Origin: an uncultured Draconibacterium sp.
GTDB lineage: Bacteria; Bacteroidota; Bacteroidia; Bacteroidales; Prolixibacteraceae
Direction: 5' to 3'
Length of the DNA stretch: 64,000 nucleotides
Assembly: GCF_963675065.1 (NCBI RefSeq)
Contig: NZ_OY775905.1
Location: 1 to 64,000, forward strand
Of this stretch, positions 25,541-34,901 are shown in pieces. Position numbers and translations under genes: made by a program. Every line of letters begins with the position of its first letter. The stretch's first letter is position 1. The notes under the pieces were generated by a model. The model was not told the origin of the DNA. It saw nothing but the letters and a program-made list of their open reading frames with translations, and searched no databases.

Positions 25541-27571
25541 TCATTTCTTTTTCCCCTGCTTACGTTCCTGAATCAACGCCTGCAGAGCAAACATCTCGTC
25601 GCGCAATCTTGCTGCTTCAATAAAATCAAGATCTTTAGCTGATGCCTGCATTTGTTTTTTCGTTTTCTCGACAGCTTTCTCCAGGCCTTCAACACTCATA
25701 TACTGAACAACAGGATCGGCAGCAATATCCGGTTGCCCCATTCCTCCTTCGTATTCCTGAGTTTTGTCGCTCCGGTATTGATAACCTATAATTTCGCGGG
25801 TTGGTTTTACAATTGCTTTTGGTACAATGTTGTTCTCTTCATTGTACTTTAGCTGCTTTTCACGGCGGTAATTGGTCGAGTCGATGGTTTTTTGCATGGA
25901 ATTGGTAACTTTATCTGCATACATAATTACCATTCCGTTCAGGTTACGCGCTGCACGTCCTGCGGTTTGTGTCAGCGATCTTTCAGAACGTAAAAAGCCT
26001 TCTTTGTCAGCATCCAAAATTGCGACCAATGAAACCTCGGGTAAATCCAGTCCTTCACGCAATAAGTTAATCCCCACGAGCACATCAAACTCTCCTTTTC
26101 GCAGTTGTTCCATTATTTCAATGCGCTCCATGGTATCCACATCGGAGTGAATATAACGTGTTTTTACACCCATATTTACCAGGTATTTCGAAAGCTCCTC
26201 AGCCATCCTTTTTGTTAGGGTGGTAACCAATACGCGCTCGTTTTTATCGATACGAAGATGAATCTCGTGCAATAGATCATCAATCTGGTTGGTGCTTGGT
26301 CGCACATCAATTATAGGATCCAATAAACCCGTTGGGCGAATGATCTGCTCAACCACAACACCCTCGGATTTTACCAACTCGTAGTCGGCTGGCGTGGCAC
26401 TTACATACACCACCTGGTTAACCAGCTGCTCAAATTCTTCAAATTTTAGCGGGCGGTTATCAATGGCTGCGGGTAAACGAAATCCGAATTCCACAAGGTT
26501 TACTTTCCGCGAATTATCGCCGCCATACATGGCGCGTATTTGCGGAATGGTAACATGGCTTTCGTCAATTACCACCAGAAAATCATCGGGGAAATAATCC
26601 ATCAAACAGAACGGTCTTGTTCCGGGTGCGCGCCCGTCGAAATAACGCGAATAATTTTCGACTCCCGGGCAATAACCCAGTTCACGCATCATTTCCATAT
26701 CGTATTCTGTACGCTCCAAAATACGTTTTGCTTCCAGCGGCTTACCAATTTCTTTAAAAAAGTCCACCTGCTTTACCAAATCATCTTGTATTTGATGAAT
26801 GGCCGATTTCATGCGGTCTTTTGTGGTAACGAAAATATTGGCCGGATAAATTACAATCTCATCCAGCGTTTCGATTGTAAGTCCGTCTTCAGGATCAAAA
26901 CTTGACAATTCTTCAATTTCATCGCCCCAAAAAGTTATGCGGTAAGCCATATCGGCATATGCCGGAAAAATATCAACGGTGTCGCCTTTCACCCTGAAAT
27001 TACCACGCTCAAACTCCACCTCACTCCTGCTGTACAACGCCTCTACAAACTTATACAACAAGACATTGCGCGACATTTCGTCGCCCACTTTAATTTTAGT
27101 TACATTTTCGTGAAAATCCTTTGGATTACCGATTCCGTAAAGACAGGAAACAGACGAAACCACTAAAACATCGCGCCTGCCCGATAGCAAAGCCGAAGTG
27201 GTACTCAGCCGGAGTTTTTCGATGTCTTTGTTTATCGATAAGTCTTTTTCGATATAAGTACCGGTAGTGGGCAAATACGCTTCGGGCTGGTAATAGTCGT
27301 AATACGAAACAAAATACTCCACGGCATTATTCGGGAAAAACTGTTTCATCTCGCTATACAACTGGGCCGCCAGCGTTTTGTTATGGCTCAGCAACAAAGT
27401 AGGGCGCTGCACCTCTTTTATAACATTTGCCATTGTAAAGGTCTTTCCCGAGCCGGTTACTCCAAGTAAGGTTTGAAAACGCTCTCCGTTCTCTATTCCT
27501 TCGGTTAGTTGCTTTATGGCCTCGGGCTGATCTCCGGTAGGTTTATATTCTGATACTACATTAAAATCCAT
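25541..27571 (-). CDS. uvrB: Excinuclease ABC subunit B
   Basis: The 676-residue protein has Walker A GVTGSGKT (about 38-45), the beta-hairpin region SYYDYYQPEAYLP (about 89-101), DEXx motif VIDESHV, helicase motif QTAGRAARN (about 537-545) and a C-terminal UVR domain (about 630-670). It verifies DNA damage and loads UvrC in nucleotide excision repair. The gene stands alone with its own -7 box. Confidence 0.97.
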   Translation of the reverse strand: MDFNVVSEYKPTGDQPEAIKQLTEGIENGERFQTLLGVTGSGKTFTMANVIKEVQRPTLLLSHNKTLAAQLYSEMKQFFPNNAVEYFVSYYDYYQPEAYLPTTGTYIEKDLSINKDIEKLRLSTTSALLSGRRDVLVVSSVSCLYGIGNPKDFHENVTKIKVGDEMSRNVLLYKFVEALYSRSEVEFERGNFRVKGDTVDIFPAYADMAYRITFWGDEIEELSSFDPEDGLTIETLDEIVIYPANIFVTTKDRMKSAIHQIQDDLVKQVDFFKEIGKPLEAKRILERTEYDMEMMRELGYCPGVENYSRYFDGRAPGTRPFCLMDYFPDDFLVVIDESHVTIPQIRAMYGGDNSRKVNLVEFGFRLPAAIDNRPLKFEEFEQLVNQVVYVSATPADYELVKSEGVVVEQIIRPTGLLDPIIDVRPSTNQIDDLLHEIHLRIDKNERVLVTTLTKRMAEELSKYLVNMGVKTRYIHSDVDTMERIEIMEQLRKGEFDVLVGINLLREGLDLPEVSLVAILDADKEGFLRSERSLTQTAGRAARNLNGMVIMYADKVTNSMQKTIDSTNYRREKQLKYNEENNIVPKAIVKPTREIIGYQYRSDKTQEYEGGMGQPDIAADPVVQYMSVEGLEKAVEKTKKQMQASAKDLDFIEAARLRDEMFALQALIQERKQGKKK

Positions 27572-27596
27572 TCGACTTCTTAAGTATTATTCACTC

Positions 27597-27604
27597 CAAA
27601 TTTA
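27597..27604 (-). promoter_or_regulatory. Bacteroidetes -7 box (TAAATTTG) for uvrB
   Basis: The minus strand reads TAAATTTG, an exact TAnnTTTG match, 25 bases before the uvrB start. A -33 box is not evident. Confidence 0.45.
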
Positions 27605-27698
27605 GTCCTAAAATAACGACCTACATATTCTTTTTCCCGATTTTTTGCGTACGACGAATTAGACTGAAAGCTAATTACATCCTGTCCATCACTAAAGG

Positions 27699-28307
27699 TT
27701 ATGCTTTAAAAACATCATAATAATCAGTTACCAGGGTAGCCATCATTCCGGCTGCATAAGCGGCTTTCATTCCCGGTTCACCGTCCTCAAAAACCTGACA
27801 ATCTTCGGGTTTTACGCCCATCTGTTCGGCACAACGTAAAAAAGTCTCCGGGTGCGGTTTTGGGTTTTGCACATCGTTGGCAGAAACCAGTATTTCGATA
27901 TAATCTTTTAACCCGATAATCTCAAGCGATTTCCAGGAGAGACGGGTATACCCACCGGTTCCCACAGCAATTGGTAACTTTCCGTGGTATTGTTTTACCA
28001 AATCAATTACCGCATCAATTGGTTTAATTTTGTGCATCATACGCTCGTATTCTGCTTCCTTTTCATTTCCTACTTCCTCAGGATTCAGCGAAGAACCAAA
28101 AACCTCGTTAATTTTAATAATGGTTTCCACTACCGGAACACCTGCCAGTGCCAAAAACATTTTTGCTGAATAATCAATACCATACTTTTTAAGGATTTTC
28201 TGGTAAGCAACAAAGTGTACGGGCATGGTATCGGCCAATGTTCCGTCTAAATCAAATATTAAACCTTTTGCTTTCGGATCTATTTCTAATTTCTTCATTG
28301 TTTTCAT
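27699..28307 (-). CDS. HAD-superfamily phosphatase, beta-phosphoglucomutase-like
   Basis: The 202-residue protein has HAD motif I FDLDGTLADT with D19 and D21, a helical cap, a motif II GTGGYTR segment, PKPHPETFLRCAEQMG and VFEDGEPGMKAAYAAGM. It resembles beta-phosphoglucomutase or fructose-1-phosphate phosphatase (YqaB) enzymes; the substrate cannot be told from sequence. It is a single gene between uvrB and a membrane protein on the other strand. Confidence 0.85.
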   Translation of the reverse strand: MKTMKKLEIDPKAKGLIFDLDGTLADTMPVHFVAYQKILKKYGIDYSAKMFLALAGVPVVETIIKINEVFGSSLNPEEVGNEKEAEYERMMHKIKPIDAVIDLVKQYHGKLPIAVGTGGYTRLSWKSLEIIGLKDYIEILVSANDVQNPKPHPETFLRCAEQMGVKPEDCQVFEDGEPGMKAAYAAGMMATLVTDYYDVFKA

Positions 28308-28406
28308 TTTATAATCGCGAAAATAAGCTTTTAATAATTGCTTTGTGAAAAGGCTTTCTACATTTAAGAAAAATTTTAACCTTTGTTTCCCGTAATTTAA
28401 GAATCA

Positions 28407-28826
28407 ATGACAGAAGTATTTCTTTACACATTTCCTCAGTGGATAATTTTCGCCGCATTGTTTGGCATAGTTTACGGCTGGGTTGAAAACAAAAAAGCCT
28501 TTCGTTTAATAGGCCTGGCAGCGTTTATCGCCTTGGGCTTGTTTTCCATATACGTTTTTATAGGCGACTTCCTAGCGCCGGGACAACTTTTAACTCCCGA
28601 AGAAATAATGCACGAAGAACTGCATGACGAAATTATCAATGAAGCCCCCATTGAAGCACAACTCTTGCCGGCTTATCTAAGTTTTATTGGTTCAGCGGTA
28701 TTGGCATTGGCAGCTTTCGTTCTCGATTGGCTGAATAAAAAACAATATCGTTTATTCACCGTTCTGACAGGTTTGGTGGCTTTACTTGGCTTTTTTATCG
28801 TAGTTGGAGCCGTTCGTTCGGTATAG
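28407..28826 (+). CDS. Uncharacterised four-helix membrane protein
   Basis: The 139-residue protein has four hydrophobic segments (about residues 8-25, 31-52, 90-108 and 115-135) and a Glu-rich loop with two histidines (EEIMHEELHDEI, about 65-76) between the second and third. I do not recognise a family. The acidic, histidine-containing loop could bind a metal, which is speculation. Confidence 0.65.
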   Translation: MTEVFLYTFPQWIIFAALFGIVYGWVENKKAFRLIGLAAFIALGLFSIYVFIGDFLAPGQLLTPEEIMHEELHDEIINEAPIEAQLLPAYLSFIGSAVLALAAFVLDWLNKKQYRLFTVLTGLVALLGFFIVVGAVRSV

Positions 28827-28990
28827 TTTCGTTAAGCTTTATTTAGGCATATTCAAATTATTCTCCACCCGCTACTTTCAATATGTTAGCTATATATAAA
28901 AAATCAATTTAACTTGTTAAAAAAACCTCGCTTTTCATTAGGGGTTTTCCTATCTTGCAGCAAAATAATAACAGACAAATTTTATTGATT

Positions 28991-30283
28991 ATGAATCCAC
29001 AGGCTGCTGAACTTAACAGCGTAATTCAAGCAAAAAGCACACCCGTTTTTGAACTGCTTTCTGAAAGAGGTAAGAATATTTTCTTCCCCAAAAAAGGAAT
29101 TCTGGGACAAACCGCTGAAGCTAAAGGAACTAAGATTAATGCAACCATTGGAGCCGCAATTGAGGACGACGGAACACCTATGCGACTGGAAGCTGTGGCT
29201 TCAAAGATCAATATGGATCCATCGTTGGTTTTTCCGTATGCTCCAAGTTTTGGCCGTCCAGACATCAGGGCAAAATGGAAAAGTATGATCTACGAGAAAA
29301 ACCCATCACTCGATGGTGTTGAGCTGAGTTTGCCGGTTGTTACCAACGCACTTACGCATGGTATTAGCATGGCAGGTTATATGTTTGCGAATCCTGAAGA
29401 CGAAATTATTGTTCCCGACCTTTTCTGGGGGAACTACAATTTAACACTTACCAATGCTTACGGTTGTTCGCTAGGCAAATTCAATTTGTTTAAAGACGGT
29501 GGTTTCGATTTGGAATCATTTGAAGCCAAATTGAACGAAGGTGGAATCGGCAAAAAGATCGTTATTCTGAATTTTCCGAATAACCCATCGGGTTATACAC
29601 CAACCGAAGAAGAGCAGGATGCTATCGTTGCCATCATAAAAAAAGCTGCTGAGGCGGGTAACAAAATCGTTACAATCACCGACGATGCTTACTTCGGTTT
29701 GGTTTATGAAGAAGGAATTGCTACCGAAAGTATTTTCTCGCCATTGAACCAGTTACACGAAAATGTGTTGGCCGTAAAAGTTGATGGTGCTACAAAAGAA
29801 GATTACGTTTGGGGATTCCGCGTTGGATTTATCACCTACGGAATTAAAGGTGGCGACGCTGAATTATACAGCGCTTTGGAAGCCAAAACTGCCGGAGCTA
29901 TCCGTGGAAACATTTCGAATGCAGCCAATATTTCGCAATCGTTGCTGCTTTCAGCTTTCGAAAGTGAAGAATATGCGCAGCAAAAAGAAGCGAAATACCA
30001 CATTATGCAAAAACGTTACGATGCGGTAAAAGAAGCTTTAAGCGATGAAAAATACAAAGAGTGTTTCGAGGCTATTCCTTATAACTCGGGGTATTTTATG
30101 TGTGTTCAGCTGGCAGATGGACTGGTTGGAGACGAAGTTCGCCAGTTGCTGATTAAAAAATACGGAATCGGGTTAATTGCTTTAGGTAACGTATTACGAG
30201 TTGCTTTCTCGGCAGTAGCCGCTTCTGATGTAAAAGAAATGTTCGACGGGATTTACAACGCTTGTAAAGACTGTAAGAAATAA
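28991..30283 (+). CDS. Class I/II pyridoxal-phosphate aminotransferase
   Basis: The protein contains NFPNNPSGYTPTEEE (about 193-207), ITDDAYFGLVYEE (about 228-240) and VKVDGATKEDYVWGFRVGF with the PLP-binding Lys (about 270), as in fold-type I aminotransferases acting on aspartate, alanine or aromatic amino acids. I choose ATG 28991 (MNPQAAELN), giving 430 residues, over an in-frame TTG at 28955. A strong terminator follows at 30308. Confidence 0.88.
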   Translation: MNPQAAELNSVIQAKSTPVFELLSERGKNIFFPKKGILGQTAEAKGTKINATIGAAIEDDGTPMRLEAVASKINMDPSLVFPYAPSFGRPDIRAKWKSMIYEKNPSLDGVELSLPVVTNALTHGISMAGYMFANPEDEIIVPDLFWGNYNLTLTNAYGCSLGKFNLFKDGGFDLESFEAKLNEGGIGKKIVILNFPNNPSGYTPTEEEQDAIVAIIKKAAEAGNKIVTITDDAYFGLVYEEGIATESIFSPLNQLHENVLAVKVDGATKEDYVWGFRVGFITYGIKGGDAELYSALEAKTAGAIRGNISNAANISQSLLLSAFESEEYAQQKEAKYHIMQKRYDAVKEALSDEKYKECFEAIPYNSGYFMCVQLADGLVGDEVRQLLIKKYGIGLIALGNVLRVAFSAVAASDVKEMFDGIYNACKDCKK

Positions 30284-30307
30284 CAACTGTGATTAGTCAC
30301 AACCCGG

Positions 30308-30342
30308 AAAAGCCGCTTCATTTTTTTGATGCGGCTTTTTTT
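30308..30342 (+). terminator. Rho-independent terminator of the aminotransferase gene
   Basis: The stem AAAAGCCGC / GCGGCTTTT encloses a T-rich loop and is followed by a run of T, 25 bases after the stop codon. Confidence 0.85.
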
Positions 30343-30344
30343 AT

Positions 30345-30422
30345 TGTCATTTCGAACAAGTGAGAAATCTTTTCCATCAAGAATGCTTCAGATTTCTCAG
30401 TCGTTCCTCCTTCGAAATGACA
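30345..30422. repeat. 78-base palindromic intergenic repeat (MITE/REP-like)
   Basis: Outer arms TGTCATTTCGAA (30345-30356) and TTCGAAATGACA (30411-30422) are exact inverted repeats. Inner arms GAGAAATCT and AGATTTCTC form a second stem. A near-identical right half recurs at 46804-46838. This pattern is typical of dispersed palindromic repeats in Bacteroidota. Confidence 0.8.
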
Positions 30423-30424
30423 GT

Positions 30425-31048
30425 TTAAAGTTTAGCTGCTAAATCCTCGAAAGCTATCATTTCAACTTCCAGTTTTTCCCAATCATCAAAAGGCAAAGGA
30501 ATGTTCGGTAGTTCTTTTATCGCATCCTTTAAAACAATAACCCGTTTCACCCTTTTCGACAGGCCAACAACCGCATCGTTTACACAAACATTGGTTGTAA
30601 CACCATAAACCACAACGGTTTCGGGACTGAGTATTTGCAAAATATTATCGGTATACGGATTTCCGGCAAATACGTCAAAAGCATCTTTTCGAATGATGAT
30701 ATTCCGTGCGAATTTTACCGATTCAAACGTTTCGCATTCTTTGTTCCAGTCAAACTCCACCGCATCGTCAGGTTGTGTTTCAGGTACATACTCAGCCCCC
30801 GAAGTATTGGCCATACAATGTTGCGGAAAAGTATTTACAAAGTCCGGTTCATCTGAAAGTTCTACCGACTCAGGATAATGAAAATCAGCCGTGTTTATCA
30901 CCCGTATATTTTTTTGCTTTGCAAAAGCAGTTATTTGTTGCCACAATGGTTTTAGTTTTTCAGCTCCCTGTACATATAACTTGCCTTCGGGTTCCACAAA
31001 ATCTATCTGCGTGTCAACGTTCCAAAATATAAGTTTCTCTTTTTCCAT
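30425..31048 (-). CDS. Nicotinamidase/isochorismatase-like cysteine hydrolase
   Basis: The protein has FWNVDTQIDFVEPEG (catalytic Asp, about residues 7-21), NTADFHYPES with the metal-ligand histidine, QHCMANTSGAE, and VVYGVTTNVCVNDAV with the nucleophile cysteine. This points to nicotinamidase, which recycles nicotinamide to nicotinate for NAD. ATG 31048 (MEKEKLIFW) gives 207 residues and the normal distance to the first motif; a longer in-frame start at 31087 is unlikely. Confidence 0.85.
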   Translation of the reverse strand: MEKEKLIFWNVDTQIDFVEPEGKLYVQGAEKLKPLWQQITAFAKQKNIRVINTADFHYPESVELSDEPDFVNTFPQHCMANTSGAEYVPETQPDDAVEFDWNKECETFESVKFARNIIIRKDAFDVFAGNPYTDNILQILSPETVVVYGVTTNVCVNDAVVGLSKRVKRVIVLKDAIKELPNIPLPFDDWEKLEVEMIAFEDLAAKL

Positions 31049-31235
31049 CTTTTCTCTTTTAAGTACCATATGCAATTTTAGCCTCAACTTCGCTGTTAAA
31101 ATCTTTTAAAATTACTAAAACAAAAAAATTAATCACTATTTTCATGCCTTCTGTAATTTCAGATGTTAATGCAATACTCACAGAGTAATACTTAAATTCA
31201 AACACAGTTCAACAACGAACTACAAAAAAGAAAAT

Positions 31236-34049
31236 ATGAAAAGATTTGTTTTATCTATGCTGGCATTTTTAGTAATTGCCCCAATTTTTGTGTCAGCGCA
31301 AGACATGCTCAAACAGGCAGTACCGGTTGATCCTGCTATCAGAACAGGAAAACTTGAAAACGGAATGACCTATTTTATACGTCATAATGAAGAGCCGAAA
31401 GAACGGGTAAGTTTTTACATGATACAAAATGTTGGCGCCCTACTCGAAAACGATAACCAGAACGGGTTAGCGCACTTTCTTGAGCACATGGCTTTTAACG
31501 GTACAAAACACTATCCCGGAAAAGGATTTTTAGATTACCTGGAAAAAAACGGCGTGGCTTTTGGTCGCAATATTAACGCATACACTGCTTTTAACGAAAC
31601 GGTTTACAACCTGAGCGATGTACCTGCTACCCGAGAGGGACTGATTGATTCGTGCCTTTTGGTGCTAAACGACTGGTCGAATTACTTGTTGCTAAGCGAA
31701 GAAGAAATAGATGCCGAACGTGGTGTTATCTCGGAAGAGTGGAGAACACGACGTAATGCAAGTTTTAGAATGCGCAATCAATGGTTTCCTGTAGTTTTTG
31801 AAGGATCGAAATGGGCCGAACGTGATGTAATTGGCGACTTGGATATCATAAAAAACTTTGAACCAGAAACGTTGCGTAGTTTCTATCACGACTGGTACCG
31901 CACCGATTTGCAGGCCATTGCCATTGTTGGTGATATTGATGTTGAACAGGTTGAAGCAAAAGTTAAAGACTTGTTCTCGAAAATACCGGCTGTTGAAAAT
32001 CCACAACCACGCCCGAAATTTGAAATTCCGGAGCACGATGAAACTAAGTTTGTTTTGGCAACCGACGAGGAAGCTACCAACTCAAGCATCTCAATTTATA
32101 TCAAACATAAAGCAACTCCACGTGAAGACAAGAACATCGGGTACTTACGCGAAGATTATATTGTGACTCTTCTAAATCAAATGAGCCGCGAACGTATTTC
32201 GGAGCTGCTTCAAAAAGGTAATCCTCCGTTTATTAACGGAAGCGCCCAGGTTGGAGGTTTTGTGAGAGGTTACGATGCAGCATTTATTACAGCAACTGCC
32301 AATCCTAATAAAGAGGACGAAAGCCTGAAGGCCATCTACACAGAGGCACAGCGTATCGTTCGCCATGGATTTACGGAGGGTGAACTAAACCGTGCAAAAG
32401 TAAATCTACTTACCTCGATGGAAAGTGCCTACAAACAACGCGATAAAATTAGCAACGATCAATATGTTAGAGGTATTCAAAACTACTTTTTGGAAGGTGA
32501 ACCGCTTACTGATGCAGAATTTGACTGGCAATTTGGGCAAGCAATTCTGGAAACAATCACCCTGGCAGACGTAAATAAAATGGCCACCGACATGTTTGTG
32601 GATAAAAACCGGGCAATGGTTATTACCGGCCCCGACAGTGGAGTTAAACACCTCACAAAAGAGGAAGCATTTGCTATTTTAGCAGAAGTTGAGAATTCAA
32701 CAATCGATCCGTACGAAGATACAGCCGAAGCCGCCTCACTAATTGAAGGTGAATTACCGGGAGCAAAAGTGATTTCAACAAAAAAACTGGAAGACCTTGA
32801 CGCTGTAGAATGGAAACTGAGCAATAACGCCACAGTGGTATTTAAACATGCCGACTACGAAAAGGATCAAGTTACACTGCGCGCTTACAGTCCGGGAGGA
32901 AACTCGCTACTGGGCACCGACGATCTTCAGGCTGCCACAATGCTTCCTCAGTTTATCGGATCGTTTGGTGTTGGAGATTTTGATGCCATTGCCTTACGCA
33001 AAGTATTAACCGGGAAAACGGCATCTGTAGCAACCAGCCTGGGAGGTCTTACCGAAGGATTTAACGGCAGCAGTACTCCCAAAGATTTTGAAACAATGAT
33101 GCAGCTGCTTTACCTGCAATTTAATAATCCGCGTTTTGACGAAGAAGCCTACGAAGCCTTAAAAAGCCGCTACGTTGCCTACCTGCAAAACATGGCCAAT
33201 AATCCACAAAAGATAATGAGCGATTCATTATCGCTGATTGCAACTAATTACGACGAGCGCATCAAGCTGATGTCTGCCTCAATGTTTGATGAGATCAACT
33301 TTGCTCAAATGGAAAAGCTTTATCATGACCGTTTTAAAGATGCCGGCGATTTCACCTTCTTTATTGTTGGAAATATCGACCAAGAGCTGGCAAGAGAAAT
33401 GGCGGTAAAATATATCGGTTCGTTAAAAGACCTTCCGGGTGAAGAACAGTGGGTTGACCATAAAGTAAGAATGCCAAAAGGTACCACGGAAAAGAAAATT
33501 GAAGTGCCTTTACAAACAGAAAAAGGGACGGTTAATATTCTTATCCGCAAAGAACTGGCTTATACTCCTGAAAGCAATGTTGAGCTAAGTGTATTGCAAG
33601 CTGTTTTACGTTTACGCTACACTGAAGAAGTTCGTGAAAAAGAAGGCGGAACCTATGGAGTTGGTGTTGGCTCGTCATCGAATCAATATCCGTACGAGCG
33701 TAAAACACTACAAATTAATTTTGATACCGATCCTGAAAAAGCCGATCATTTGAAATCAATCATCTTCCGCGAAATCGACAAGATTGTTTCCGATGGCCCA
33801 ACTCAGGAAGATCTGGATAAAGTAATTCTGAATATGAAAAAAGATCGTGCACAAGCCAAAGAACATAACAATTACTGGATGAACGCGCTGTACAACAAAT
33901 ACTACCATGGATTTAATCCTGATGCTGAAGAAAACTTCGATGCAATATTGGATGGCTTAACAACAGCACAAATTCAAGAATTTACAAAAGCATTTTATAC
34001 CGATGCTGATGTAGTAGACGTGGTTTTCTTACCTAAAAAAGCGGAATAG
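31236..34049 (+). CDS. M16-family zinc peptidase (pitrilysin-like), exported
   Basis: The 937-residue protein starts with a signal peptide (about 1-21, cut near SAQ). The first M16 domain has the inverted zinc motif H80-F-L-E83-H84 and a downstream glutamate in the ERGVISEEW region. A second, inactive M16 domain and C-terminal domain follow, giving the two-half clam-shell of the family. It probably degrades peptides in the periplasm. A terminator follows at 34074. Confidence 0.92.
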   Translation: MKRFVLSMLAFLVIAPIFVSAQDMLKQAVPVDPAIRTGKLENGMTYFIRHNEEPKERVSFYMIQNVGALLENDNQNGLAHFLEHMAFNGTKHYPGKGFLDYLEKNGVAFGRNINAYTAFNETVYNLSDVPATREGLIDSCLLVLNDWSNYLLLSEEEIDAERGVISEEWRTRRNASFRMRNQWFPVVFEGSKWAERDVIGDLDIIKNFEPETLRSFYHDWYRTDLQAIAIVGDIDVEQVEAKVKDLFSKIPAVENPQPRPKFEIPEHDETKFVLATDEEATNSSISIYIKHKATPREDKNIGYLREDYIVTLLNQMSRERISELLQKGNPPFINGSAQVGGFVRGYDAAFITATANPNKEDESLKAIYTEAQRIVRHGFTEGELNRAKVNLLTSMESAYKQRDKISNDQYVRGIQNYFLEGEPLTDAEFDWQFGQAILETITLADVNKMATDMFVDKNRAMVITGPDSGVKHLTKEEAFAILAEVENSTIDPYEDTAEAASLIEGELPGAKVISTKKLEDLDAVEWKLSNNATVVFKHADYEKDQVTLRAYSPGGNSLLGTDDLQAATMLPQFIGSFGVGDFDAIALRKVLTGKTASVATSLGGLTEGFNGSSTPKDFETMMQLLYLQFNNPRFDEEAYEALKSRYVAYLQNMANNPQKIMSDSLSLIATNYDERIKLMSASMFDEINFAQMEKLYHDRFKDAGDFTFFIVGNIDQELAREMAVKYIGSLKDLPGEEQWVDHKVRMPKGTTEKKIEVPLQTEKGTVNILIRKELAYTPESNVELSVLQAVLRLRYTEEVREKEGGTYGVGVGSSSNQYPYERKTLQINFDTDPEKADHLKSIIFREIDKIVSDGPTQEDLDKVILNMKKDRAQAKEHNNYWMNALYNKYYHGFNPDAEENFDAILDGLTTAQIQEFTKAFYTDADVVDVVFLPKKAE

Positions 34050-34073
34050 ATTTTCGATTAAACTGCATATAAA

Positions 34074-34104
34074 TAAAACCGGGGTAATTCACTTCGGTTT
34101 TTTT
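34074..34104 (+). terminator. Terminator after the M16 peptidase gene
   Basis: AAACCGGGGT pairs (with two wobble pairs) with ACTTCGGTTT and is followed by TTTTT. Confidence 0.75.
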
Positions 34105-34277
34105 ATTGCTTTTGTTAGCGGATTAGATCGTTATAATGACATCAAAAATATTGTGCCATACTTCAGTTTGGCGTCTTTGGACTAAATAAAAACAGCTAAA
34201 ACAATTAAGGGCTCAAGCATAGACTAAACACATCGGGCTAGCCCTTAATCATAAAGATTCTTCCTGTTTAACGGGTA

Positions 34278-34310
34278 CAAAAAAGGCCGGAAACTTTCGT
34301 TCCCGGCCTT
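34278..34310 (-). terminator. Terminator of the DsbD locus
   Basis: On the minus strand the perfect stem AAGGCCGG / CCGGCCTT with a 12-base loop is followed by a T run, 134 bases after the stop of the last DsbD-locus gene. Confidence 0.85.
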
Positions 34311-34443
34311 AGTGCAGTTTTTACTTTTAACTATCTGAATAGCGAACGATTTATACCGACGAGAAACCTTTTACTTTTCTATCGGCATTAACCACTGTAA
34401 TTTCATAGTTTTGCCTAAAGCTCACTCTGAAAAACAATTGGTA

Positions 34444-34896
34444 TTACTCGATCACAAACTCAAATTCTTCGTCGGTTGGAGGTGTACACATTTCATCGTT
34501 GCAGCTCATCCATTGGATATAACCGGCAACTTTAGCAGGCTTTTCAGTAACCCACACTTTGTGCGAAAGAACAGCCTTGTCTTTAAAATATGTTACCTCC
34601 ATATCAAAAATTTTATCGTGCATTGTATGCGAAGGCGTAACCTCAACAGCCTTTCCAAAATCTTTGCAGTTCTCCAGTGTTTCGAAATTAAACGAGGTTT
34701 TAACCGGGCCACCGTCTTCCATGTTTAAACCATAAAGTTTAAAGCCCATATCGATTTTTGCCGTAGCAACAATCTCATACTGATTACCACCTTTTAATGG
34801 TTTAATTTCTACATCCCATTTCACAGGCACGATCATTTGCGCCTGAGCAAAGGCTGCAATGGCAATAAATGCCAGCGCGAAAATTAGCTTCTTCAT
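34444..34896 (-). CDS. DsbD N-terminal-domain-like periplasmic protein
   Basis: The 150-residue protein has a signal peptide (MKKLIFALAFIAIAAFAQA) and then one domain resembling the N-terminal domain of the adjacent DsbD (VPVKWDVEIKP..., GGPVKTSFNFETLEN..., IQWMSCNDEMCTPP). The paired cysteines in MSCNDEMCTPP match those of the DsbD N-domain, which receives electrons from the membrane part. It may be a second shuttle partner for the same DsbD. ATG 34896 is chosen; the frame upstream of it adds an atypical 14 residues. Confidence 0.8.
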   Translation of the reverse strand: MKKLIFALAFIAIAAFAQAQMIVPVKWDVEIKPLKGGNQYEIVATAKIDMGFKLYGLNMEDGGPVKTSFNFETLENCKDFGKAVEVTPSHTMHDKIFDMEVTYFKDKAVLSHKVWVTEKPAKVAGYIQWMSCNDEMCTPPTDEEFEFVIE

Positions 34897-34901
34897 TTGT
34901 T

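Larger units (their letters stand above)
34050..34443. other. Intergenic region with two terminators
   Basis: This 394-base gap separates the convergent M16 peptidase and DsbD-related genes. It holds the plus-strand terminator at 34074-34104 and the minus-strand terminator at 34278-34310. The rest shows no gene or motif I can support. Confidence 0.7.

Noticed and set aside
34348..34443. Open frame continuing 30 codons past the stop of the DsbD-N-like gene
   Set aside because: The family's domain already ends at the normal stop; the extension has no start codon and is probably chance.
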